DNA from: Haloarcula salina
GTDB lineage: Archaea > Halobacteriota > Halobacteria > Halobacteriales > Haloarculaceae
NCBI RefSeq assembly: GCF_010119195.1
Contig: NZ_WRXL01000001.1
Coordinates: 682,001 to 746,000, forward strand
DNA length: 64,000 nucleotides
Reading direction: 5' to 3'
Numbering within the stretch: position 1 is the stretch's first letter; each line of letters starts with the position of its first letter. Below the pieces are notes generated by a model. It did no database searches. It was given only the letters and a program-made list of their open reading frames with translations, and had not been told where the DNA came from. Of the stretch, positions 27,182 through 35,172 are shown in pieces. The translations under genes and the position numbers were made by a program.

Positions 27182-28193
27182 GGATAATAATCGAACGGAT
27201 CGAGTTTCATCCAATTCAGACATCGCTAGCGGTTCAATTGAAGGACACGTCTCAACAGACGACCAAAACAAAAAAGAATTTACGCTTGATAAACCTATAG
27301 CATTATTCATATATAATCGGCCCTCACACACAGACCAGGTATTAAACCGCATTAAGCAAGTTAAACCTCCAAAGCTACTAGTGGTTGCTGATGGTCCTAA
27401 AAACAAATCAGACCAAGAGATGTGTCGCCAGACACGCCAGCTGATTTCTCAGAGGGAGTGTCAATTTCCCGTAGAAAAGAACTTTGCATCTACGAATCTT
27501 GGTTTACCGGACCGTTTTACTACCGGTCTAGACTGGGTTTTTGATAAGGTTCCAGAGGCAATAATATTAGAAGACGATATTATACCAGAACCCAGTTTTT
27601 TTCGTTTCTGTCAGGTACTACTTGACCGATTTCGAGATGACAATCGAGTTATGGAGATCACGGGCCGAAACCAACTTGAAAGGTGGAAATCAGGGGAGTA
27701 TGACTATCATTTTTCATACTACGGTGGTATTTGGGGATGGGCAACCTGGAGAGAGGATTGGGAGAAGTACGAGCAGGAAATCAGCCTCTGGAACGACACG
27801 ACAGTCAAAAATCGAATTCGAGATGTTATTGCCGATGAAGATCAATTCAGATACCTTCAACGGATATACGATATGACGCAGTCAGACGAAATCAATTCTT
27901 GGGCCTATAGATGGGGATTCGCTCGTCACATCAACAACGGGCTTTCCGTGGTTCCTTCAAAAAACTTAGTCAAGAATATCGGCTTTGGAGAGGGTGCGAC
28001 AAATACCACAAGTACGTCTAATGGGTTTGCAAATAAAGAGACGTATGAAATGTCCTTCCCGCTTACTCACCCGCCATTCGTTGCCCCAGACCGAGAATAC
28101 GACAGGCGCTTCCACGAACTCAGGCAAACACGCTCGAAGCCGAGACGAATTCTCGATGCGCTCTTGGACACTACCGGAATCAAAAAACTGTGA
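27171..28193 (+). CDS. GT-A fold glycosyltransferase, HlpA-like/GNT-I-like
   Basis: A 340-aa protein of the group often annotated hemolytic protein HlpA-like. ALFIYNRPSHTDQVLNRI begins the GT-A domain. LLVVADGPKNKSDQEMC and EAIILEDDIIPEPSFFRF (metal-binding EDD) follow, then YYGGIWGWATWREDWEKY. These resemble the beta-1,2-GlcNAc-transferase I-like nucleotide-diphospho-sugar transferases. About 35 N-terminal residues are not part of the domain. The start lies within the previous gene. This is the last clearly AT-rich gene of the island. Confidence 0.8.
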   Translation: MIDKDNNRTDRVSSNSDIASGSIEGHVSTDDQNKKEFTLDKPIALFIYNRPSHTDQVLNRIKQVKPPKLLVVADGPKNKSDQEMCRQTRQLISQRECQFPVEKNFASTNLGLPDRFTTGLDWVFDKVPEAIILEDDIIPEPSFFRFCQVLLDRFRDDNRVMEITGRNQLERWKSGEYDYHFSYYGGIWGWATWREDWEKYEQEISLWNDTTVKNRIRDVIADEDQFRYLQRIYDMTQSDEINSWAYRWGFARHINNGLSVVPSKNLVKNIGFGEGATNTTSTSNGFANKETYEMSFPLTHPPFVAPDREYDRRFHELRQTRSKPRRILDALLDTTGIKKL

Positions 28194-28232
28194 CATCACC
28201 GTATTTTTGTAACGGCTTCGTCTGTATCCAGC

Positions 28233-29471
28233 ATGACTTCTGTTGACCCGCTCCTCCTCACCGAACGCGATTCGGGAGGTGCCGGGACTGCGGCCAGACG
28301 GATACACAGGGGACTTCGTGCAATCGGGGTGGATTCGAAGATGCTGGTCAGGCGGAAGTCGTCCGACGACCCAACGGTTCTGGGACCCGAGACGAAAGGC
28401 TCGAAAGCGCTGGCGAGACTTCGTCCCCTCGTCGACGGCCTCCCGCTGTCGTTTTACGACGCCGCGAGCGAGTTCTCGCTCAGTTGGCTTCCGGATCGGC
28501 TCGGGCCCCGAATCGAGGCCGTGGACCCCGACGTCGTCCATCTCAACTGGGTCGCTGGCGGGTTCATGGGACCGGAACGGATATCGTCACTGGATCGCCC
28601 TATCGTCTGGCGTCTGCCCGACATGTGGCCGATGACGGGCGGGTGTCACTACACGAACGGGTGTGCTAGATACCAGTCTTCGTGCGGGGCTTGCCCGAAG
28701 CTCCAGAGTACGAGCGAGTGGGACCCGTCCCGCATCACCCTCGGCCGGAAGCGTCGTGCCGTGGCTCGATCGGACGTGACCGTCGTCGCGACGACATCGT
28801 GGCTCGCCGAGCACGCCCGATCGAGTTCGATCTTCGAGGGATGCCCTGTCCAGGTGATACCGAACGGTCTGGATACGAGCGTCTACAAGCCGTTCGATCA
28901 GCACATCGGTCGTGACCTCTTCGAGTTACCGGAGGAGAAGCCGCTCGTCCTGTTCGGCTCTGTCGGACCACTCAGCAACGAGCGAAAGGGGTTCGATCTT
29001 CTGCGAGACGCGCTCCGCCATCTCGCGGCGGAGTTCGATACGGACGCCGAACTAGTCGTCTTCGGAACGCGCCGTCCGGAATCCGAACCCGAGTTCGGAC
29101 TGCCGACGCATTACACCGGATACATCAACGACGACGAGAGCTTATCACTTCTTTACTCGGCCGCAGACGTGATGGTCGTCCCGTCCCGTTACGAGGGGTT
29201 CGGACAGACGGTCACTGAAGCGATGGCGTGTGGAACGCCGGTGGCCGCCTTCGACGCGTCAGGCCCCGCCGATACGATCGTCCATCGTGAAACGGGGTAT
29301 CTCGCTGATTCGTACGACCCCGTAGATCTCGCCGCCGGGATCCACTGGCTGCTTTCCGAGACGGCAGTCGACGACTCCCTCGGCACCAAAGCGCGCGCTC
29401 GGACGGTCGAGAAGTACGATTATCTCGACATCGCAACGCAATATCGGGAACTCTACGAAGGGCTCGTATAG
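28233..29471 (+). CDS. Glycosyltransferase family 4
   Basis: A 412-aa GT-B enzyme, host-like GC-rich codons. N-terminal ERDSGGAGTAARRIHRGLRA, the VHLNWVAGGFM strand and MTGGCHYTNGCARYQSSCGACP, a cysteine-bearing loop found in WcaC/WcfI-like GT4 proteins. C-terminal VIPNGLDTSVYKP, VVPSRYEGFGQTVTEAMACG (E-x7-E) confirm the donor domain. It sits alone between the AT-rich island and the convergent sulfatase-fold gene. Sugar unknown. Confidence 0.9.
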   Translation: MTSVDPLLLTERDSGGAGTAARRIHRGLRAIGVDSKMLVRRKSSDDPTVLGPETKGSKALARLRPLVDGLPLSFYDAASEFSLSWLPDRLGPRIEAVDPDVVHLNWVAGGFMGPERISSLDRPIVWRLPDMWPMTGGCHYTNGCARYQSSCGACPKLQSTSEWDPSRITLGRKRRAVARSDVTVVATTSWLAEHARSSSIFEGCPVQVIPNGLDTSVYKPFDQHIGRDLFELPEEKPLVLFGSVGPLSNERKGFDLLRDALRHLAAEFDTDAELVVFGTRRPESEPEFGLPTHYTGYINDDESLSLLYSAADVMVVPSRYEGFGQTVTEAMACGTPVAAFDASGPADTIVHRETGYLADSYDPVDLAAGIHWLLSETAVDDSLGTKARARTVEKYDYLDIATQYRELYEGLV

Positions 29472-29511
29472 TCTGTCGTCTGTGCGATACGGAGGAGGTC
29501 AGTCGACTTGA

Positions 29512-30456
29512 TTACGCCACGTAACCGAGCGATTCGAGTCGACTCCGAGTATCGGTATCGGTCACCGCGTCGGGACGGGAGTCAGGACAGTACGTGCCGG
29601 AATCCGTCGTTTCGACCTCGATCCACGGAACCTCTCGGAGGAACGGAAACGGCATACTGCCGGGGTGACCGTAGATGCCGTACTCGCCGATGGCGTTCCC
29701 GTGGTCCGAACTGACCACTGCGTGGTCGGCGTCGAGATTCTCCAGGAGGAGAGTCAGTTCGTCCATGACCAGTTCGAGGTTCTCCCGATAGTTCGTCCAG
29801 ACCTCGTTCGCGTCGAGTTCGCCGTAGCTCAGTTGTGTCCAGACGTCGCCGTCCGGAGTGACGGGCCACGAATCCAGCGACTTTCCCTCCTCCATGGGAC
29901 TGTCGGTCAAAAACGGGCTGTGAGGCTGCATGTAGTGAACGATGAGGCGACCGTCGTCCATCGCTCGCCCCTGACGGATAGCCTCGTCAGTGACCGGTCT
30001 CGGAGGCTGCGTTCCAGTCCCGTCGTCCCAGCCGTATCGCCAGACTTCGATCAGTTCCCGAAACCAGTCCGCGTCGAGTTTCTGCTCCGAGAAGGGATTG
30101 CCACAGACGTAGACGGTGTCTTCCATCTCCGGAGCGTATCTCGGGACGAAGTTTCGCTCCATCCAATCCGGCGTCATCGAAGCCACAGACGTGGACGAGT
30201 CGCGCGTCCGAACGTACGAGTACTCCGTCGAGGTCAGGAGCTCTCGCATCAGATCGACACGACAGGCGTCGAGGATAATGAGGACGTCCCAGTCCAGTTC
30301 ATAGATCGGGTCGCCGATCGGTTCGAGCAGTCCGTCGCTAAGTGTCTGCAGAGATTTAATGTACGGGCGATAGAAGAACTCGAAGGCACCAGCCCTGAGG
30401 CTCCGTTCATGCCCCGCTCGAATAGCACGCTTGATCCAACTCTCGTAGAGTCCCAT
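29512..30456 (-). CDS. Sulfatase/alkaline-phosphatase-fold hydrolase, GC-rich paralogue
   Basis: A 314-aa paralogue of the protein at 24033. LIILDACRVDLMRE is the metal site, MTPDWMERNF the probable nucleophile region, HYMQPHSPF and VSSDHGNAIGEYG the remaining metal ligands. Shared arrangement and the same lack of signal peptide suggest the same job on a different glycan or an older, native copy. It is encoded between GT genes on the opposite strand, so it may have its own regulation. No formylglycine motif is seen. Confidence 0.8.
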   Translation of the reverse strand: MGLYESWIKRAIRAGHERSLRAGAFEFFYRPYIKSLQTLSDGLLEPIGDPIYELDWDVLIILDACRVDLMRELLTSTEYSYVRTRDSSTSVASMTPDWMERNFVPRYAPEMEDTVYVCGNPFSEQKLDADWFRELIEVWRYGWDDGTGTQPPRPVTDEAIRQGRAMDDGRLIVHYMQPHSPFLTDSPMEEGKSLDSWPVTPDGDVWTQLSYGELDANEVWTNYRENLELVMDELTLLLENLDADHAVVSSDHGNAIGEYGIYGHPGSMPFPFLREVPWIEVETTDSGTYCPDSRPDAVTDTDTRSRLESLGYVA

Positions 30457-30606
30457 CTTACACCCTACTCACTCACGAGAATATAATTGTCTGTCCCTCC
30501 CACGATCCGGCGTACCGACGCAGTTCTATCACGGAACACGGGCAGTCGGCGCCACGTAGTAATGTTTTACTCCGTCGAAATCGTTCGCTGGGTCACAGCA
30601 TCCCAG

Positions 30607-31521
30607 ATGCCACGAGTCAGCGTCGTCACCCCTACCTATAATCACACTGAAGAGCTCGACAGGGCGATTCAAAGCGTCGTGGACCAGACGTTCGACGATT
30701 TAGAGCACATCGTCGTCGACGACGCGTCCGACGAGTGCGATCCACGTACAATCGTAAATCGATTCGACGACGACCGACTCGAATATGTCTCCCACGAGGA
30801 GAACAAAGGAGCAGGTGCCGCTCGGAATACCGGGATAGCAGCGGCGGAGGGAGACCTGATCGCGTTTTTGGATTCGGACGATTTCTGGACGGAGCAGAAA
30901 CTCGAACGTCAGGTTTCCGAGATTGAGTCACTGAATGATGAGTGGGTCGGGGTGTACTGCGGCGTACAGACAGATAGAAAGCGCCTGTTCAAGCACGTTG
31001 CTGGGAGAGTACTCGGAGATCGGCCCGCTGTCACTGGCGATACAGAGGTTCTGAGACGACTCCTCTATCCGAACTCCGGGTTCGCACTTGGTTCGACGTT
31101 TCTGGTGAAGCGAGACGCTATCGAACGAGCCGGTCTCTTCGACGAGTCGTTGAGTCGATACGAGGAGGTCGAACTGGCAACGCGGATAGTTGAAGTCGGG
31201 AAAATCGGCTACGTCGACGAAGACCTAGCCGTTATCGGACGGTCAGGCTACCCCAGGGCGACAGCGGTCGCTCGCTCCGGAGAACGTCTCTTCGAGAGAT
31301 ACCGGGACGCATATTCGGAGACTGATCTCGATGTCGAAGCCGCCATTCGATCGCATCACTTTCTCATCGCACGGTCGTTCTTTCGAGAGGGGAAATTCGC
31401 CGCCGGATATCGGTATCTGAAGCGGGCGGAGCCCCACGACGTACGTCAGTATCCGCGCCTAGGCTATTGCCTGTTTCTCGGTGCGCTGGAGTTGGGGAAA
31501 GGGGTGTCACAGAGTTCGTGA
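30607..31521 (+). CDS. Glycosyltransferase family 2
   Basis: Starting at ATG 30607 (MPRVSVVTPTYNHTEELDRA) gives 304 aa with the GT2 domain right at the N-terminus. Longer in-frame starts at 30487 or 30562 add residues with no family match. HIVVDDASDE (nucleotide-binding), GAGAARNTGI and AFLDSDDFWTEQKLE (metal-binding) are typical. The C-terminal SRYEEVELATRIVEVGKIGYVD resembles the acceptor region. The next GT2 gene starts within its stop codon, showing coupling. Sugar unknown. Confidence 0.88.
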   Translation: MPRVSVVTPTYNHTEELDRAIQSVVDQTFDDLEHIVVDDASDECDPRTIVNRFDDDRLEYVSHEENKGAGAARNTGIAAAEGDLIAFLDSDDFWTEQKLERQVSEIESLNDEWVGVYCGVQTDRKRLFKHVAGRVLGDRPAVTGDTEVLRRLLYPNSGFALGSTFLVKRDAIERAGLFDESLSRYEEVELATRIVEVGKIGYVDEDLAVIGRSGYPRATAVARSGERLFERYRDAYSETDLDVEAAIRSHHFLIARSFFREGKFAAGYRYLKRAEPHDVRQYPRLGYCLFLGALELGKGVSQSS

Positions 31522-32345
31522 CAGAGACAGACTTCTCCGTCCTCCTCCCGACGTACGGCGGCGACGATGCCACGGAACTCGATCAGTCTCTCCGCAGCTG
31601 CTTCGAACAGACGCGACTACCGAGTGAGGTCCTCATCGTTGAGGACGGTCCGTTGACCGAGGAACTGACCGCGACGCTCACAGACTGGAAGAAGCAGTAT
31701 CCGGACCGGCTTCGACGGATCCGTATTCCAGAGAATCGAGGCCTTGGAAACGCTCTCAATAGGGGAGTGAAAGAGTGTACGTATTCGCTGATCGCTCGCC
31801 ACGACTCGGACGACATCAATGTACGGACCCGTTTCGAGAGACAGATAGCGTACTTCAACGACCATCCAGACGTCGACATCGTCGGCGGCTACATTGGTGA
31901 GTTCTCCAGAGACCCTTCGGCCGTGAAAACGGTGAGAAAAGTGCCAACGGATCACGACAGTATCGAGGCGATGGCTCGGTTCAGGAGTCCGATGAACCAC
32001 GGAACGGTCATGTTTCGGAAGGGCGCTGTCCTCGCCGCCGGCAACTATCGAGCCGTCACAAGAATCGAAGACTACGACCTCTGGGTTCGCATGTTTTGCT
32101 CGGATGCGACGTTCGCGAATATCCCCGACATCCTCGTCAAGGTTCGGGCAGGAGCGGGACTCGCAGAGCGACGCGGCGGTGCTGAATACGCCAGAGCGGA
32201 AGTTCGCCGACAGGTGGAGTTCTATCGCCGTGGGTTCATCGGTTTCCCGGTCTTCGTGTTCAACGTCGTGAGTCGAGTCGGACTCAGGTTCCTCCCGAAT
32301 CGCATCCGTCGCTGGGTGTATCGAACCGTCGCACGTGAGTCGTAA
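31518..32345 (+). CDS. Glycosyltransferase family 2
   Basis: A GTG start at 31518 overlaps the preceding stop by 4 bases and yields 275 aa beginning TETDFSVLLPTYGGDDATEL; an upstream ATG would lie well inside the previous gene. LIVEDGPLTEE, NRGLGNALNRGVKE, IARHDSDDINVRTRFERQ and FRSPMNHGTVMFRK match the GT2 subgroup with RxDSDD metal motif (LgtF/WaaE-like galactosyl- or glucosyltransferases). The acceptor cannot be inferred. Together with the previous gene it forms a two-GT unit. Confidence 0.88.
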   Translation: MTETDFSVLLPTYGGDDATELDQSLRSCFEQTRLPSEVLIVEDGPLTEELTATLTDWKKQYPDRLRRIRIPENRGLGNALNRGVKECTYSLIARHDSDDINVRTRFERQIAYFNDHPDVDIVGGYIGEFSRDPSAVKTVRKVPTDHDSIEAMARFRSPMNHGTVMFRKGAVLAAGNYRAVTRIEDYDLWVRMFCSDATFANIPDILVKVRAGAGLAERRGGAEYARAEVRRQVEFYRRGFIGFPVFVFNVVSRVGLRFLPNRIRRWVYRTVARES

Positions 32346-32538
32346 TTCATTGCACTGCAGGCCCGGACTGGAAGATCACCCGACGTGACACCGATCCGAA
32401 TCCGTGAGTAAACGACGAAACCTAACGGATTCTGGAAGGGCGAACTGGAGACTACCAAACACAGGCAAACAGCCCTTCTAGCAATGGCAAAACTTAATGA
32501 AGGCGTCAGAATAGAACACGTAGCTACGCTCTACGAGT

Positions 32539-33753
32539 ATGAGTCGATTGTCTCACCCATCTACACTCCGTCACGTTCGCCAACGACCGGTGTACGGAGC
32601 CGTCGTCGTCTTCGTGGTCGCGCTGGCGGTCCGCTTGGGATATCTCTCTCGGATTCTTCAGGGATCGTTACGAACGCCACCCGATACAGGCTCATATCTC
32701 CAGGCATGTGAGGTTCTGTTCACCGATCCCCTCGTGATCCACGAACAGACTAAGGGACTCACCTATCTCGGATTTACGCTCCCATTTTGTAGCGTCCGTT
32801 ACTTGAGTGGCGGATCAGGGGTCGCATGGGCCGTCGTCCAAGTGTTCCTGTCCACGGTCACCGCTGTTCTCGTGTACTACGCAGGCGTCCGAGTCGTCAA
32901 CGTCGTCGCCGGGTTCGTCGCCGGAATCTCCTTCGGGTTGTTGTTCGAGGCACTTCGGTTCGTGGTATACATGCTCTCCGAAACGGTGTTCATCCTCGCA
33001 CTCGTCCTGTCCCTCTACGCTATTATCCGGTACAAGGACCGGCCATCGAAGTGGAATCTCTTGCTCCTCTTGGGAAGTTTTACGTGGCTCATCACGTCTC
33101 GTCCGTTCGGGTTTCCTATCGTCGCCGGGTGGTTAGCGTTCGACCTGTTCCCACGGGATAGCGGCTACCGTATCGGATTCCTCCCGCAGAAGGCGGCAAT
33201 CGCTGGGGTCATCGGAGTACCAATCGTCGTGCAACTATTCACAGATGTGGCACGTAAACTGAGACAGGTGGAAGATTCGTGGAAAGATGGCTGGATTTAC
33301 TGGCACGGGCGGTGGGATTCACCACTGGCTTCGTACGATTACACGCCACGTGCAGCCGACAGCCTCCTTGAGTTCTTCATTGTGAACCTCGACCACGTGT
33401 TGGTGATGATGTTCATGCGACTGTTCGTGTTCTTCATTCCGCTGGTCCCACGGTTGGAGCGCGGCGCGATAATATACACAGTGGGTAATGCGGTGATCTT
33501 GATTCCACTGCTGATCGGAAGCCTCCTCGGGATCGTTCGTGCTCTCAGGGAGCGGCCGATCGTTTTCAGCCTGTTCGCGACGCCGATTCTGGTCGTCGTC
33601 GGAATTACGATGGTGACGTTCGTCAGTTCCTCCTGGCGGTATCGCGCGCCCTTAGCGCCCTTCTTTGCGTTGCTGACAGGATACTTCGTCGCAACGAATC
33701 CGCAAATCAGTCGCGTAACTGAGAAACTGAGTGACTCGTTCGGGGCCAAGTGA
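32539..33753 (+). CDS. GT39/ArnT-like multi-span membrane glycosyltransferase
   Basis: A 404-aa protein with about nine to eleven membrane helices. After the first helix PPDTGSYLQACEVLF supplies the acidic D in the first external loop, as in PMT/ArnT-like GT-C enzymes. FVVYMLSETVFILALVL has the SE motif seen in this fold. It probably transfers a sugar from a polyprenyl-phosphate donor on the outer face. No close named family. About 190 bases upstream hold no gene. Confidence 0.7.
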   Translation: MSRLSHPSTLRHVRQRPVYGAVVVFVVALAVRLGYLSRILQGSLRTPPDTGSYLQACEVLFTDPLVIHEQTKGLTYLGFTLPFCSVRYLSGGSGVAWAVVQVFLSTVTAVLVYYAGVRVVNVVAGFVAGISFGLLFEALRFVVYMLSETVFILALVLSLYAIIRYKDRPSKWNLLLLLGSFTWLITSRPFGFPIVAGWLAFDLFPRDSGYRIGFLPQKAAIAGVIGVPIVVQLFTDVARKLRQVEDSWKDGWIYWHGRWDSPLASYDYTPRAADSLLEFFIVNLDHVLVMMFMRLFVFFIPLVPRLERGAIIYTVGNAVILIPLLIGSLLGIVRALRERPIVFSLFATPILVVVGITMVTFVSSSWRYRAPLAPFFALLTGYFVATNPQISRVTEKLSDSFGAK

Positions 33754-33880
33754 CGGAAAAGACGTTCAACACCGGAGAGACGAGAATGATACAGTGTATT
33801 TATCGACGGACCGAAACGCGGTTTGAGTCCGCGCCCAAACTGATCGAACAATCAGAGACACCGCGGTACAAAGACAATCG

Positions 33881-34705
33881 ATGAACGTTATCGACGAAAA
33901 CGGAAATCTGTTTGGCGTCGTCAACGCGATAGACGCATTGGCTATATTGGTAGTACTCACGGTTCTCACTGCGGGTGCCACGCTCGTCTTGAGTGGCTCA
34001 AACGACAGGACACAGACGTCCGAGCCAGAACCGATCAGGTACGCGACGGTTTCGTATACCGTCCCCCTCACCAGTGATGCAGCGGCGATCGACACCGGAA
34101 CTATGATCTCCCCCTCGGGAAGCGACGAAACGTTTCAGGTTGAGGACGTCCACCGGAGCTTCTCGAACTCGTCGGCTCACATCGTCGCACGCGTCTCGTA
34201 TCGGGGGACGCCGAGAGCGAACGGAGGGAGAATATACGGTGGAGACACGATAGCGATGGTCACGAACTCGTATCGGTTCCGTACGACCGTTCTCTCCGTC
34301 AACGATACCGCGAAAGAGATTCGGCGGACGACGGTTCCGGTTGTCGTTCGCGCCAGTGTCGACGAAGCCGTCGCACGGGCGATCAGGTCCGGCCAGCAGG
34401 TCGAAATACAGAATCAAACAGTAGCCAGCATACAGTCGGTGTCGAGACGCTCGGGAACCGGGAATGAGCAGGTCGTTCGTGTCGAGATCGAACTCGCCGC
34501 ACGGACTCAGAAACAGGTACCAATGTTCGGAGGCAACCAGATCCGCCTCGGAAGCCGAATCTCGATTGTCACCGACAATTTCATGATGCGAGGAAGTGTC
34601 ATCTCGGTTGAATCACGCGCGTCCGAAGAACTGTCAGATCGGCACACGGCTGGAAACGAAGAACGATCGTCAGACAACCCACCAGACACGATAGAACAGC
34701 AATAA
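33881..34705 (+). CDS. DUF4330 family membrane-anchored protein
   Basis: A 274-aa protein with N-terminal ENGNLFGVVNAIDALAILVV, the DUF4330 signature followed by a single membrane helix (about 18-40). The remainder is soluble and beta-rich: repeated VVVRASVDEAVARAIRSGQQVE-type and RISIVTDNFMMRGSVISVE elements. Function of the family is unknown. Here, as in cyanobacteria, it follows glycan genes, so a role in envelope polysaccharide assembly or export is inferred. Gap to the next gene is 10 bases. Confidence 0.75.
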   Translation: MNVIDENGNLFGVVNAIDALAILVVLTVLTAGATLVLSGSNDRTQTSEPEPIRYATVSYTVPLTSDAAAIDTGTMISPSGSDETFQVEDVHRSFSNSSAHIVARVSYRGTPRANGGRIYGGDTIAMVTNSYRFRTTVLSVNDTAKEIRRTTVPVVVRASVDEAVARAIRSGQQVEIQNQTVASIQSVSRRSGTGNEQVVRVEIELAARTQKQVPMFGGNQIRLGSRISIVTDNFMMRGSVISVESRASEELSDRHTAGNEERSSDNPPDTIEQQ

Positions 34706-34715
34706 CTCGCAGATA

Positions 34716-35054
34716 ATGTTACGAAGCCGCCTCACTAGCGCCTACTCTGCGTCACGCCTTGGTGACACTACAGAACGACTGCAGACAGCGATCGATCAGT
34801 CGCAATTGGTGGCCTGGTTCACCAGGGAGACAGAGCCGAAGAGTGCGACAATTGACCTCAAGGGGACTGCGGTAGGGAAACCGGGAATTTACCTAATCAC
34901 TATTGCTGGGACGTTGCTTCGTCAGTCGTGGACACAGTCGACGGTCCAGCGAATAGCCACCACGGTACGGAGCGTCCTGTTCCGATCCCCGAGAACCAGT
35001 ATAGTAGTCGGGTTGCTCGCCGTTCTTGTGATTGGACTCGTTTCGTCGTTCTGA
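34716..35054 (+). CDS. Small tail-anchored membrane protein, unknown
   Basis: A 112-aa protein with a basic amphipathic N-terminus and one C-terminal helix (RTSIVVGLLAVLVIGLVSSF, residues 93-112) of tail-anchor type. It begins 10 bases after DUF4330 and is presumably co-expressed with it. Residues 50-75 are moderately hydrophobic (GIYLITIAGTLLRQ). No recognised family. The pair may form a complex at the membrane. Confidence 0.55.
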   Translation: MLRSRLTSAYSASRLGDTTERLQTAIDQSQLVAWFTRETEPKSATIDLKGTAVGKPGIYLITIAGTLLRQSWTQSTVQRIATTVRSVLFRSPRTSIVVGLLAVLVIGLVSSF

Positions 35055-35172
35055 CTGGACTCCAGTGAGACAGAGAGAGCACGCCGGCAGACTTGATTCA
35101 CGAACCACGCAATAGGCATATCTGCCGCAGCTCGCTGTCATCGGTTCGCCTGAACGACTCGACGTGCAATCG

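Noticed and set aside
30487-30606. N-terminal extension of the GT2 gene at 30607
   Set aside because: Extra residues have no family match; the GT2 domain begins directly at the ATG 30607.
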